A DNA stretch of 64,000 bases from the NCBI GenBank assembly GCA_024867545.1, contig JANFNE010000026.1:124001-188000 (forward strand), read 5' to 3'. This DNA comes from Phytopythium helicoides (lineage: Eukaryota; Oomycota; Peronosporomycetes; Pythiales; Pythiaceae). Below are positions 31,336 to 44,400 of the stretch, one piece after another. Every line of letters starts with the position of its first letter. The first letter of the stretch is position 1. The position numbers were made by a program, and so were the translations under genes. Under the pieces are notes generated by a model that was given only the letters and a program-made list of their open reading frames with translations, ran no database searches and was not told where the DNA came from.

Positions 31336-32778
31336 TTAGGCGAGCACGACTGGCGTGCTCACCTGCTTGTAAACACCCGAGTGACTCGCCTCGAGGTCAT
31401 CGCCCGTCTTCAGCGACTCCTTGAACGACTCGCGGGTAAAATCGTCGGCACCGTTCAGCTTGTGGTAGAACTCGGCGTCCATCTCCTCAATGCCCGCGTT
31501 GTTGTCGAACATGCAGAACCACGTGAGCGGGATTGAGAGAAGGCAAAGTCCCGCGAACGTGAACCACGTGCCATCGTAGCCGAATCCGGGCTTCTCAACC
31601 CAGATCGAGAAGCCGAACGAGCCGATGGCAGCACCAGCCTTGCCAGCAGCGGCGGAAATGCCGTGGCACGTGCTGCGGATTGGCGTGGGGAACATCTCCG
31701 TCGGCATCACGAACGTAGCCATGTTGGGGCCGAAGTTGGAGAAGAAGAGCGTCAGACCGTACAGCACGATGAAAAGAATCGAGCGCTCCTTGATCGAGTC
31801 CCAGAAGATGCCGAGGATCAGGAAAAGGATCGTCATGAAGATGAAACCCTGGATCTGCATCAGCTTGCGGCCAAGTCTGTTGATGAAGTACACCGCGACA
31901 AAGTAACCCGGCAGAGCCATCAGCGACACGAAAGCCACCTCCGTAGTCACCTCCTGAAGCGAGGGGTTGTGGAGACCAACGACCGTCAGAATACTGGCCG
32001 AGAACAGGTTCTGGGCGTAGTACACGATGTCGAAGAGGAACCACGTGCCGGCCGTGCCGAGGAGCGACTTGCCATAGTTCTTGATGATGAACGAGAGGCG
32101 AGCCTTGTTCTGGACAGCGACGCCCGTGACGGCCTGGCCGCGCTCCTGGGCTTGCTTGAACGCCTCGGTCTCCTCAGCCGTAAAGCGGTAGTAGCACACA
32201 ATCAGAGCCGGGAGGACTCCGAGAGCAAAGAGAAGACGCCAGACGGTCTCCAGGCGGCCCTCGCTGTTGTGTCCGGGGTCGCCGTTGGCAAAAGCCTGCA
32301 CCAGCAGGTTACCAGCGATAGCAGCCGTCACCTGACCCACTCCCTGAAGAGCAAACGTCTTGGCAACGCGCGAATTGCGGTCAGCAGAGTCGGTCGAGTC
32401 CTCAGCCGTCGTACTGGCAGCCAGCGGGTACTCGCCACCAATACCAATACCGAGGATCAGACGAGCAACCACGAGGAACCACAGCGTCGACTTGCCGTCA
32501 CCGGCGTACGCGGCCGTGCAGAGGATGCCACCGAGGATGAGCAGGCAGCACGTGAAGATCATGTTGACCTTGCGGCCGAAGACGTCGCCGAGCATGCCAA
32601 ATCCGAGCTGGCCGATGACAGCACCGATGATAGCAGCAGCCGAGACCCAGGACTTGACGTACGACGTGTAGACCTCGTGGCCGTACTGCTCCGTGAGCAC
32701 GACGTTGACGACGTTCATGACGAAGAGGTCGTAGGCGTCGTTGTAGAAGCCGAGGCCGCGGACGATGAACTTGTTCAT
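31336..32778 (-). CDS. Phosphate:H+ symporter, MFS Pht1/PHO84 family (copy B)
   Basis: The 480-residue single-exon protein starts at MNKFIVRGLGFYNDAYDLF (32778). Its motifs match copy A (NDAYDLF, GDVFGRK, LGIGIGGEYPLAAS, TEMFPTPIRSTCHGISAAAG), but the cytosolic tail differs, ending with ASHSGVYKQVSTPVVLA instead of copy A's EKNGYKGVSTPM. Substitutions are scattered in the central cytosolic loop (ETEAFKQAQERGQAVTGV). It is the same kind of plasma-membrane phosphate importer and a tandem paralogue in the same orientation as its neighbours. Each copy has its own 1-3 kb upstream region, so they are separate transcription units. Confidence 0.95.
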   Translation of the reverse strand: MNKFIVRGLGFYNDAYDLFVMNVVNVVLTEQYGHEVYTSYVKSWVSAAAIIGAVIGQLGFGMLGDVFGRKVNMIFTCCLLILGGILCTAAYAGDGKSTLWFLVVARLILGIGIGGEYPLAASTTAEDSTDSADRNSRVAKTFALQGVGQVTAAIAGNLLVQAFANGDPGHNSEGRLETVWRLLFALGVLPALIVCYYRFTAEETEAFKQAQERGQAVTGVAVQNKARLSFIIKNYGKSLLGTAGTWFLFDIVYYAQNLFSASILTVVGLHNPSLQEVTTEVAFVSLMALPGYFVAVYFINRLGRKLMQIQGFIFMTILFLILGIFWDSIKERSILFIVLYGLTLFFSNFGPNMATFVMPTEMFPTPIRSTCHGISAAAGKAGAAIGSFGFSIWVEKPGFGYDGTWFTFAGLCLLSIPLTWFCMFDNNAGIEEMDAEFYHKLNGADDFTRESFKESLKTGDDLEASHSGVYKQVSTPVVLA

Positions 32779-34088
32779 GGTCGACGCTGGAGCTGCGAAC
32801 TGGGGGGCGGAGCTGAGCAGGCGGTGGCGAATTGAGAACTGCCGAGTCGTTTGCTCCAGTCGGTCGAGCCCGATCAAGCAGCCAGCCATACGGCGGCAGT
32901 GTCCCGTATCATTGATACGGTGCAGCGATGACACGGGTCGCAGTGTTGACGTTCACGATGAGATGCCAGGGCAGCCAGCCAATGCTTTCGGAACCCCACT
33001 CGATCAGCCAATCGTCGATCAGACCATACAAACGGTCAGTGAGGATACTGTCCTGGCTTTGCTCCGGTCTTGAGATTCGATTTTAATACGTTTTGAATCT
33101 GAGCGCGTTCTTTTCCCCAGCGAGCGATTTGATTGGCCGGCACGCGAGTCCGCATGAGATTCACCTAGTATACAAATCGAATCTGGATGGCACCAAGATT
33201 CGAATCCGAGCGAGCCGAATCCTGCGTGTCTGATTGGCGTGTCAACTGTTGAGGCGGCTCATCCTGTTGCAGTGCTGGCAGGAGGACTCATTGCGGCCAT
33301 TGGCGAGGCGATCCAGGATCGCAAAGGTGTTCATCGACCGAGGACTTGGATCGCGTCCATCCTCCTCGTAGGCAGTGCCACTCCTTCCCGTTCGCGTTGT
33401 TGCAGCACAAATTAACAAACAGCAGGTCGCGGCGGCGGCGTGTTTGGACGTTTCTGAGCGTGAGCGTAGCGGTCCGGCTCGAGCTTCAGCTGGCAGTTGC
33501 TCGCATCGTGTCGCACTCCCAAGTGCACCTGTACGCACCCTCATTCCATGTCCGCGCCGTGATCCATCCATCCATCAAGTCGCGCTTGACAAGCACCAGA
33601 ACGGAGGTTCCGAAAAAAGTCTGGCTTTCATGATGGCTACATTGCGCTTCCGACGTGTCTGGTTGGTTGGTCATTGTTCACCGCTGCCATCGGGGCTCGC
33701 TCGCGATCGATAGGGGCATGCTGGCAACAAAAATCTACAACTGCGTTCTTGTCCACATCTCCGTAGAGATACCTGCGGATGCATGTAAATGCTCTGTGGA
33801 CGCTGCCTATTAGGCTGGAAGCTGAGCAAGAAACGAAAGGGACTGTAAAATTGCTCTCAAATAGAAATAGCACAAACGACTGGGAAGCCATCTGGGCTAT
33901 TCGAGGATAAATTACCGTTTTTTAGGATAGAATAGCGATAGCAACGACGACTGGAGATGCTCTGAACAGCCAAAGGGGTCAATTCAATTCATATGTACAG
34001 CTTTGCGGCTGCAGCCTACTCAGAGTGTCGGCGTGCCATCCGCTCGCTGTTAGACCAAACAAACTCGCTTCCCGCCCAGTTGAAGCCT
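32779..34088. other. 1.3-kb intergenic region between transporters B and C
   Basis: This contains the promoter of transporter B and the 3' flank of C. Several short words GATTCG/CGAATC recur at about 33070-33230, similar to the 29-kb gap. ORFs of up to 112 codons (33375-33713) have no recognisable motif and are probably chance. Confidence 0.45.
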
Positions 34089-35513
34089 CTAGTTGGGCGT
34101 AGGGGCGATCTTGTAGACGCCGCCCTCCTTCTCGACGTCCGTCTTGATCTGCGACGAGAAAGACTCGCGCGTCACTGGGTCAGCGCCGTTCAGCAGGCGG
34201 TAGAATTCAGCGTCCATCTCCTCAATACCGGCGTTGTTGTCGAACGTGAAGAAGTACGCGATCGGGATCGAGATGAGCGAGATACCCGCGAAGGTGTACC
34301 AGGCACCCGAGTAGCCGAAGCTCTCGTTGGAGACCCAGATCGAGAAGCCAAACGAGCCGATGGCAGCACCAGCCTTACCGCAAGCAGCCGAGATACCGTG
34401 GCACGTACTGCGGATCGGCGTCGGGTACATCTCAGTCGGCATGACAAACGTCGACGTGTTGGGGCCAAAGTTGGAGAAGAAGAGCGTCAGACCGTACAGG
34501 ATGATGAAGACAACCGAGTGCTTCTTGATATCATCCCAGAAGATACCGAAAAACAGGAACAGGATAGCCATGAAGGAAAAGCCCTGCAGCATCATGATCT
34601 TGCGGCCCATGCGGTTGATGAAGTAGATGGCCGTGTAGTAGCCCGGCAGCGCGAGGATGGCGATGAAGGCGACTTCGGTCGTCACCTGCTGAAGAGACGG
34701 GTCGCTGAGGCCCACGACCTTGAGGATGCTTCCCGAGAACAGGTTCTGCGAGTAGTAGATGATGTCGAAGAGGAACCACGTTCCAGCCGTGCCGATCAGG
34801 TTCTTCCAGTAGTGCTTGAGGATGAACGCAATGCGCGCCTTCTTCTCGACAGCAGCCTGCGTCACGACCATGCCGCGCTCCTGCACGTTCTTGTACGCCT
34901 CGGTCTCCTCGGCCGTGAAGCGGAAGTAGCACACGACGCAAGCGGGGACAATGCCAAGACCGAAGAGCAGGCGCCAGACCGTCTCGAGGCGCTCGTCGCT
35001 GTTGTCACCCGGAGCACCGTCAGCGAAAGCCTGGACGACCAGGTTGCCGAGGATGGCAGCCGTGACCTGGCCAATACCCTGCATCGAGAAGGTCGTGGCC
35101 ACCTTGGTGTTACGCTGGGCCGGCGAAGTCGTGTCCTCCGCCGTAGACGACGCAGCAAGCGGGTACTCGCCACCGATACCGATGCCGAGGATGATACGCG
35201 AGACGACGAGGAACCACAGCGTGCCGTGCGCACTGCCAGCGTACGACACGGTACAGAGGATGCCACCGAAGATGAGCAGGCAGCACGTGGCGATCATGTT
35301 GACCTTGCGGCCGAACAGGTCACCGAGCAGACCGAATCCGAGCTGACCGATGACGGCACCGATGATGGCGGCGGCCGAGACCCACGACTTGATGTAGGAC
35401 GTGTAGACGGTCTTGGTGTACTGCTCGGTGAGCACGACGTTGATGACGTTCATGATGAAGAGGTCATAGGCGTCGTTGAAGAAGCCGATGCTTCGCACGA
35501 TGAGCTTGTTCAT
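34089..35513 (-). CDS. Phosphate:H+ symporter, MFS Pht1/PHO84 family (copy C)
   Basis: The 474-residue single-exon protein starts at MNKLIVRSIGFFNDAYDLF (35513). It is the most diverged of the three: TEMYPTPIRSTCHGISAACG, INRMGRKIMMLQGF, and SSTAEDTTSPAQRNTKV in the loop after GGEYPLAA, where A and B have TTAEDSTDSADRN. The signature LGIGIGGEYPLAAS and the MFS motif GDLFGRK are intact. The predicted role is the same, plasma-membrane phosphate uptake with protons, but divergence suggests different affinity or expression. The four degenerate fragments in the kinase region resemble copies A/B (DSTDSADRNKRV) more than C. Confidence 0.95.
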   Translation of the reverse strand: MNKLIVRSIGFFNDAYDLFIMNVINVVLTEQYTKTVYTSYIKSWVSAAAIIGAVIGQLGFGLLGDLFGRKVNMIATCCLLIFGGILCTVSYAGSAHGTLWFLVVSRIILGIGIGGEYPLAASSTAEDTTSPAQRNTKVATTFSMQGIGQVTAAILGNLVVQAFADGAPGDNSDERLETVWRLLFGLGIVPACVVCYFRFTAEETEAYKNVQERGMVVTQAAVEKKARIAFILKHYWKNLIGTAGTWFLFDIIYYSQNLFSGSILKVVGLSDPSLQQVTTEVAFIAILALPGYYTAIYFINRMGRKIMMLQGFSFMAILFLFFGIFWDDIKKHSVVFIILYGLTLFFSNFGPNTSTFVMPTEMYPTPIRSTCHGISAACGKAGAAIGSFGFSIWVSNESFGYSGAWYTFAGISLISIPIAYFFTFDNNAGIEEMDAEFYRLLNGADPVTRESFSSQIKTDVEKEGGVYKIAPTPN

Positions 35514-38492
35514 GGTCGACTCGGAGCTGGAGCTGGGCCACGAGGCTGCTGGCGGCTTGTGCGGTAGGCTGCGAGTTGGAGAATGAGGAAGGAGACCTGC
35601 CAGGCAGATCAAGCCGGCTCAAAAACGCTCGTCGGCACCAACGCTGGAGCTACTCACGGCGTCGTCGAGACCTCGAGAGCACCTGCACCAGTGCCCATAC
35701 TCGCTGCAAGTGTCGATTGACTTGTTCATCATGAGATGGTTCACTCGCTGAGCCGAGCGCGCGTGAGACCGTCCATTTCGGAATCCCGCTGCCCCGCCTC
35801 ACTCTCATCGACTAGCGGTGAATCTCGGCGGAGATTCCGCCACCCTGCGCTTTTGTAGTTGCCGCATCTCAACCGATACATCCGGGCGGCTATGCGGCCC
35901 AGCTGGCTGCCTCCGTGGTCCTGCGATTTGCAATGATAAAGTCGTGCCCGCGTGTACCGAGTGAGTTCGACCACGCGTCTGAATGGTGTACTAGAAGTGG
36001 GGGCCACCGTCGAGGCTGAGCAGCCTCCAGTGACTTTTGATATGGTACTGCAGTCGAACGACTTCGATGAAGCTGTCGCGGTGCTAAATTCGACGCTCAT
36101 GGGACGATGGTGTTGCATGAGCATCTGTTCAAATGAAACCCCATCGAGATCGAATGTCTTCTAGCCGCATGACGGCGGTGGGTCTTTGCTATCGTCTGGT
36201 CACGTCACGCATGTGGACCGTCGCAGGTCCATGGAGCTCCACAGATGATGGCGATTGGCGGTAAGCCACAGCTGTAGTCGGGCCGTCTGGTCACGTCACG
36301 TTCGGCATGTGGACCGAAGCCTTCTGCGTGCTTCACCACACCTTTCCGCGCTTGACTTTGAGGGAGCCTCCAGCGAAGCACGGCGGCGTGAACGCAGGAC
36401 AGCCAAGTCGGAATGTCTAGTTATGCCACTGCTCACCACGTGCAACCAAGCAGGATCACTACGAGAAGTTCCAGAAGTCGGCTTCCCGGTGTTCTCGACC
36501 ACACTTTCCTTCATTATCGATCCGATCATCGCATGTTGTTCGCGTACAACAATACTTGCGATTGACCGAAAGCGCTAGTTGCTAGTCAAGCTCAGAAAGG
36601 AAATCCACGGGCTGGAGATGACTCCACGCTTGTACAACTACACTGAAAAAGCTAAAGTCGCGCTCGTGAGCAGTGCTCTGGCGAGTGGATTTATGAAGAG
36701 TTTGATGTCGTTGGATACATCGAGGTTGTCTGGCAGCGCTAGACTTCTCGTCGCCGCGAGGGATGGCGATATCTACCAACAAAAGTAGATCCGATCACCA
36801 CGGTGTCTTGAGCTTTCGATTCAAAACCTCGGAGTGCCGGCACTATCAACGTTGGATGATAGCAGCGTTCTTCCTGATTAAAAAAGTCGTTCTACCGCAC
36901 TCAACCAGCCTCAATGGCTCCGATCTAACAGAGTAGGCATATGTGTCGGCATGTGAGCTGCGCAAGCTGCTCTTGAAGCTTTCAGGTTCAATCGCGAAGA
37001 CTTGAATTACTTGGTGTCACCTGCGTGTCGAGGATATGCGGGATCCGGAGTTCTGTATATTCTGCTTCCGTTTATAACAAGTTGAATCATCAACTCAGTT
37101 GCTGGACCTCGACGATCGTCGTTCTCGCTATTCCAAGGCTGCCTGAAGAGGCAGCTTTTCCTCGTCACATGGCTTGACGCTTTAGAGGATGGTTCGTTTG
37201 TGATGATGTCGCTTCTGCTGTTGGCCACTTCGTGGAGCCGTGCCACCGTTCCGATTGAAAGGTTCTCGGAAAGCGAGGAAGCGAGTGAATGCCGTTCTTC
37301 AACACCACGAATACGCATAACACGTCTCACGCACTCCTCCCAAGCTTCGCCTTCTACAACAGCATCATTATGGCAAAGTGCGTAGGTTTCTCCATACATC
37401 ATATGCTTGCATGAACTGCGCCGTTATCTATCCTGCGTTCGTGCGGATCAGCTCTGGTAGCCAACAGAGCGTGGGGAAACTCTGCAAGGACTCGGCCTGG
37501 TAGTTTAACGCTAAGATAGCTCCGGATAAGTCGACTAAACCGGACCCGGGGGCGTGAGAGATCAGGCTGCAGCTGCGTATTACGTGACCATAGGGGATTT
37601 CAATTTGTAGGTCGAGCGATACATTGGTAGGATCGATTTGCAGCGACCACGAGGTGCGTGGTTGATCCTGGCGCGCTTTCGTCCAGCTCCGGTTCGACGT
37701 AAGAATGAACGTGATTGAGATAGCTGCTAGAACTCGTGCGATAGCTGACACGACTGGTTGTTTGGTGCTGCTGTAACGCCAGCAGCCTCGCGCGCTCTAT
37801 CACTTGGAGAAGAGGCTGCTCAAGAGCCAAGGGTATGGTTCTGGTCCAGCGTGGTCCGGACGCGTGCTTTACATATAAGCCAGCTGCTGAGCGGTTCGTG
37901 CACCAATCGAAGGAGCGAGTGTGCTCGTGCGGCCGATTGCGGTCTCAGAAGACGATGAGACTGATCCAGCAATACAGCAGAACCTCAGACTGGGGTCCTC
38001 AGCCAGCCGTTGAGATCATGGGGCTGGTGGAAGTCTGCGGCGGCAAGAAGACACGAGGTGAGGCCCGCGACATAGAGAAACCCGCCGCCGACTACGCCAA
38101 TGAGCTGCTGTTGAGTGCATGAGCGTCCCAACGCTATGGAGGCATAGCTAGTACATGTAGCACCGCAAGCCTTAACGCCCTAGCTGTTGTGCGGTCTGCC
38201 ACAGACTTAACTCGGTGCAGGACCGCGTTGAAGCGCTCTTCAACCGCACCTAACGCCGCTCCTTACGTTCGCGTCGGACCGTCGCACCGCTCTCATGCGA
38301 ACCTATCGTCCAAACCGCACTTACCGCTTCTCGTGCCGCCCCCACATCACCTGGCGGCGCCAAAACCGCCCCCACCTAAAGCTCCCGGCGCGCGCCGCCG
38401 CCGCCGAGCTCCATCGAGGCCCCCGCGCGCCTGAGGCGCTGGGCAGTGGGCCGAGCCGCCTCTCCTCGTCCCCCGCCCGCCTGTGCCGAAAA
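35514..38492. other. 3-kb intergenic region without a supportable gene
   Basis: The left end is the promoter of transporter C and the right end the GC-rich promoter/5' UTR of the chromatin gene. A minus-strand ORF of 131 codons (37007-37402) and plus-strand ORFs of 69-107 codons near 36255-36790 and 37758-38122 show no recognised domain. A near-duplicate of about 30 bp (GTCTGGTCACGTCACG...ATGTGGACCG) occurs at 36193 and 36287. Confidence 0.45.
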
Positions 38493-41400
38493 ATGGAGTC
38501 CGGAGACGCAGTGGCGGCCGAGAACGAGCGCGAGACGCGCGAGACGGGGCAGGAGCCGCGCTTCCCGCCGTTGCTGGCCCCGCGGCGCTTCGAGAGCGGC
38601 AGCAGCGCCGAGGACGACGACGACGAGCGCTCGAGCGCGGCAGGAGCCGATGACGAGCAGCGCAGCGCCACGTCGGACCGCCTGTCGTCCGCGGACGACG
38701 ACGAGGTCGGCAGCCAGGCGCCAGGCAAGCGCAAGGCGCGCCGCGACTCGCTCGAGCTCGCCGTGACGGTGGATTCGCTGCGGGCCCTCGCGCAGCAGGT
38801 GCGCGCAGGATTTTTGCTGTGCAGCGGTTGGGTCAATGGGAGGCTGACGGTGCGGTGGCTGCGCGCAGCGAGGGGTTGATACGGCGGCGTTGGCGCAGTG
38901 GAGTGTGGACGAGGAAGGGAAGATTGCGGCCCCGGATGGACGCAAATTCCGCGCGCTCAGAGACGCCTTGCGCGCGTACCAGCATGCTGTGACTGGTGCC
39001 ATCAGCCGCGAAGACATGTACTTCCTCGCCATCATGCGGCGGCAACTCGCAGAACGAGAACTGCCCATGCAGGACGGACCCATTGCGGTGGTGGCGCTGG
39101 GGAGCATTGTGCCAGAGCCCATGTTCCACACGAGCAAAAAGCTGTTTCCGGTGCGTTTATTTTGCTCGACGTGGTTGATCATGTGCACCGATATTAAGGA
39201 GTGTGAGGGCTTTGTGATGCAGATCGGATATGAGACTCTCGTGAATGTGCGCTATGAAACGCCCACTGAAGCAGCATTCCGGTTACGTTGCAGTACGTTC
39301 TGCCGCTACCTTCACATACTGCCTTTCAATTCAAAGTCAAAACTAATGACACGAATGGCGCTGTTCGCAGAGATCGTTCACGGCAACAAGAAGAAATCGC
39401 CAATCTTTGTGGTTGAGTTAGAAAACAACCCAGGTAAGCCATTCTTGTCCTTTTGACATACTAAACCGTTGCTTCTTACTAATCTCCCGTTACAGAGATT
39501 GTGTTCCGATCATATGTCGCTAGCAAGGCGTGGAAGAAGGCTCTCACGCACTTTAGTAGTCTAACTGCGGATGAACTTGTGAGCGCAATTACGTCGTCCG
39601 CGCTACCTCTTGGTCAAGAAGACGCTGCAGACTACCTCACCCCTCAGACCAATGAAGACGGCTTCGGTCTTCTTCGACGCAACGTTAGCCGCATTATCGA
39701 GGGTCTGCATCAAGTTCTACTGTGTCAGGAATATCAGTTCTGGGAACAGCGCCATCCTATCGACCCGGATGTGCATGCTAAACTCCGCGCACGGCTAAAA
39801 GCCCAGGTGAAAGAGGGGTTGAAGACTGACCAATCTTTATCCAAGCAAGTTATACGAGAACGCCTCTCTCAAGAACTCGTTCTCGCCGAGCACTCACAGG
39901 ACCCTGCTGAGTTCGAGAAGGCGCTACAGATGAAGGAAAAACAGCGCCGAGAAGAGGAGAAGCGAAGCGTTCGCGAAGCAGCACGCAAATTACTCGAGGA
40001 AGAGATGAAAGCTCAAGAGGAGGCAAAGGAGGCTCAGCGAAAAGCGAAAGAGGATCGGAAAAACGCGATTCTAGAAGCTCGAATGGAGCTCATTCGGCAA
40101 AAGGAGGCACGCAAGGAAGCCTTGCGGCTAGCACGGGAAGAAGAGAAGCGGGTCAAAGAGGAGGAACGTGAATTGAAGCGAGCGCAGCGTGAGGAAGAGA
40201 AGAAAAAGAAGCAGGAAGAGAAGGAGAACTCGATGAAGCGCCGTATCGAGGAGCTTCGTCAAAGGCGGAAGCTGCGTGAAGAGCAGAAATCGATTCTTGA
40301 GAACGGAGTGGTGACTAGTAGGTTCCAGGACACTGCTGATTCTGCTTTGGGTTTTGAAACTGGATCACGCAAGAAGATGCGGACTGAAGATGTTGAGGAC
40401 CCGATCGCTGCGGCCGATGCCCAGCGACAGAAGAATTTGGCTCTTGTGAACTTCGTCGCTGAGGAAAGGAAACGTCGTCGCCGTATCCGCTTCTACGACA
40501 GGAAAGCAGATCTTGAACGCATTATTTGGGCGTCCGTTCAAGACTCGTACATTCGAGAGAACGGTGGAATACCGATCACAACTTCCGTATCTTCACAATT
40601 TTCATCAGAGGATGCGAAAGGTCCACAATTTCCTGCAGAGATCCTGAAGCCTGTATCGGAGCTGGATGCCATTCCTATAGAGCTTCAAGCTGATGTGTTG
40701 TACATCTGGGATTTCATTTCAACTTTTTCTGATTGTTTGCGGCTCCCAGTTCTGCCTTCGCTGCCAGTATTTGTCAAGCTACTGGTTCTCGATGACGGCT
40801 CTAGTCCTGTTGGTGACGGCTCTTTCGAGGAAGGCTCCCTTGGCTACCTTCTTGCGTCCGTTCACGCTGCAGTCATCAAATTGTTAATGTCTGAGTATTT
40901 TCCAATCCTTCAAATGGGTACGACTCTGGACGAGTTTTACCGAACAAGACCACTGAATGGCTTTAGTTGGCCAGAGCTTGCGCGACTGGCTTGCCTTCTT
41001 TTCATTGAATCAAATCACCCGACATCCGATGAGTTTCTGATCAAGATGCTCAAAGGTACGAAATCGTACAAGGACGACTCTGCCATTTCTCCTCTGCGTC
41101 GTAGGCTGCAGAATAGAGGCGAGAAGTTGCTGCAGGGTCTCAAGTACGAAGAGACACTAGATGGTGCTGAGGCTGCAAGCAGAGAAGAGTCCATTGCAAA
41201 GGAGGGTGATAATCTCCGCTCCTCAGCTCCCGTTGGTGGCTACTATGGGGTGGTTCTGGATCCTGGTCAATCAAAGAATGTTGAATTCGAAGTTCGCGGT
41301 GGGGGTCACCTTGCTGTAAAAAGCGTCAGCTTCAAAGAGAAGGCACTTGGTTCAGATGAAGGAAACTCTGACGACGCTCACCGTGATCTATCCCCTGGCG

Positions 41401-44400
41401 ATTACCTACTCAGTGTTAATGGTCGCTCGACTAAGGACATGGAGCTGGTAGAACTACAAGGTGTGTTGGCAGATGCTGAACGACCACATGGTCTGCTGCT
41501 GTCTAAGAGTTTACCACCAGCAAAAGGCCACTCAAAGCACTTCGCGACAACGACTGGCTCATCCAAGCTCAAGCGGTGCGCTCATGTGCTAAAAATTCTC
41601 CGGGGCAAGGAGCTTGCTGTGCCGTTCAACCAGCCCGTAGATGCAGATCTCTATCCGGATTATTATTCGAGTATTCCTGATGCAATTGACCTTGGAACAA
41701 TCGCCGAGAAGCTGGAGGACGAAGACTATGAAAATGATGATGATGTAGAATCGTTCATGGATGACGTCGCGCAGGTGTGGAAGAACTGCTACACATATAA
41801 CTCCGTCAAAGCTGAGATTTCCTTGATGGCGCGCAAGTTGTCAGTAATTTTCGACCGCTTGATGAATGAGTGGGTATTCACTACAACGACAAGACCTCTG
41901 ATTGTTGCGGAAGAAGACTACTGCAGACGTTGCCAGACAAATCAAGTGAAAGACCGACTTTTATTGTGCGATCGGTGTGATGCTCCGTACCATACGTTCT
42001 GCCTCGACCCACCTCTTGCCCAGGTTCCTTCTGGCGAGTGGTATTGCCCAACTTGCGTCAAAGATCCTGCTTTCTCACCAGATCAGTTCCGCAAGAAATC
42101 GAGGTCTGCCGAAAACGCGATGGATGGCGATAACAATTGGCTGAATGAGAGCGAGCTCACAGATTTCGAGAAGCGTGTGTATGGAGTATCTGAGTTGCTG
42201 GCGAAAGAAAACTACTCGGACTTGACAATCAACGAGAGGACGACTATTCTTCGAGTTCTATGCGACCTTGTGCATGGCACAGCGGTGGTACAATCCGTGT
42301 ATCATTCCATCGAAGAGAAGGCAACAAAAGTGAGGCGTGACGCTGGTGAGCCGCTGGCTGACTTGGAGCGAGAGTGGCGGAATTTTGCGCCACCTCGGAC
42401 ATGGCACAACATTGAGCAGACACGCAAGTTTTTTATCGATGGTGTTGAGCACGATCTCACGGACGAGTTGCTTGACCACCTTGAAGCTCGGGCAAAAGCT
42501 GAGCTTGAAGGTCAGCCAATTCCCGAGCTTTCTCTGAGCAACCACTCGGGTAAAAATCTGGGTGAATCTGAGCTTCTCGTCGATATGGAAGGGGATAGCG
42601 AATGCTCAGCGGATTCAGACGAGGATGAGGAGGCTATGCTGGAACGATTTGGTGATCGTTTTTTAGCCGAGCAAGAAGGAGTGGTTGAGAATCTTGATGT
42701 CGAGCCGACGTGCGAGATTTGCGGTCTTGGTGACGGCATCCTCAGCGGTGGTCTAGTTCCGTGTAAGCGCTCGGTTCTGACCCATCATACCTCACAGCTG
42801 GATCAGTACGAAGTTCCTCAGCTTTTGGCTGAAGGCGACGGGGCTATCCTTCGTGTTCGCACGGTTACCGCAGAAGATCTCGCAAAGCTTTTTCTTCAGG
42901 AATCTCCGAATGGAGTGACACTGAGTGAGAATTCTCAAGCTCCTGATGCCAATCCATCATCGTATGATAGTGCGGTTCTGTTTGCTGTGAACGATCGACT
43001 CGTGGCGGGGATGCCACGCCAAGTGATTGCAAATCTCCTGAAAGCGGCTACGTTTCCATTGACTCTCTACTTAACACCACTGCCGTGCGAGGTGTTAATT
43101 GCATCCGTGTCGATAGTCAAGTGTCGCGAGCTAGAGCTGGGTGTCAATTTGGGAGAGTTTGGCTCCCGCGTGTTTGTGCAATCTTACGCAAACCCGTCGC
43201 CTGCTCACAATTTCCACGTCGGTCTTGGCGAGCTGTGCGAGCAAGTTTTCCCTGGTGATGTACTATACATGGTTGACTCCACTCCGACGCTCGGGAAGAG
43301 TCTGGACGAGGTCCAAGAGCTCCTGCGCTTGGATCAGCCAAACAGCGAAAAGTACGCCGTGTTCGTTCGCCCGCCTCATGAAAAGGTTCGTGAGCTTAAC
43401 ATGAGATCGCGGCGCATTCTGGAGGACGTGCGTAATCAGCACAGCAAGATCAGCACGCTTCGAGCCGAGTTAGCCGCAGGAAACCACCCGCTTCCATACG
43501 AAGTTGTGTTTGGTGCTGGACCTCTCGGCTTGGTCCTTGGGCTCGATCAGGGCAAAGTAATGGTGAAGTCCTTAAGCGATCAACCTGGTGGTGCACTTGG
43601 GCAGGCTTCATTAAGTCGCCAGATCCGCGAGGGTGACGTGGTAGAACGTGTCAACAATCTGGTTTACGGTCCCGTCCGGGATCTGTCTCAGTTCACGTCG
43701 TGGCTACTGAGCTTGCCGCGTCCTTTGAAGATTACGTTTACACAAGGTCCGGGTCACTCCATCGATGAAGGTGATATGGTATCCCGTCGACCGCAACTAG
43801 AGGAACTTGCTCAAAATCAAGTTTATCTGCGCCAAGCGCTCGAAGTCTCGGGAAATTCTGTGATCAAAACGTACCGGTTCGCGTCGTCTCCATTGCCTTT
43901 TTCTTTGAGGCAGTTCGTGCAGGCGACAAATGTCGTTGCAGTTAATGGGCGAATCCAATGTGAAGAGGCTGGCCATCGTGAAGGCGACTCCTTCCAGGAA
44001 CCGTTGACCGTGGACGTTGGTGATCGTCTTGTGGGAGTCAATGGTCGACCGATAGCTGGTGTGCTGTGGCCCTTGCTTGCAGATTTACTCTCCCAGCTGA
44101 TTGCAGTGAATTGCCCGATTTACCTCCACTTCGTTCCCCATCAGAGCAACTCAGTGCTCTTTTCTGCCCACCTCAGCTGTGTTCAGGCGGCAAACATGGC
44201 AAGAGCGGAATGTGAGTTTGTGATGCCGCAGATCGAGAAGGCGCGTCAGTTAGAAAGCTTTTTAGAGACGGTTGTTCCTAGAAGCCACTCCCTGGGCAAA
44301 TGCCGTAGCGGATTTTCATTTTACCGCTTCTTCAGCGACCGCCAACGACTCTTTGTGATTTCGCAAGATTCCAAATCGTGGAGGTTTTGTCAAGGGAGAG

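Noticed and set aside
37007..37402. 131-codon minus-strand ORF in the 35.5-38.5 kb gap
   Set aside because: No recognised family or neighbouring exons; could be real but cannot be supported from sequence alone.
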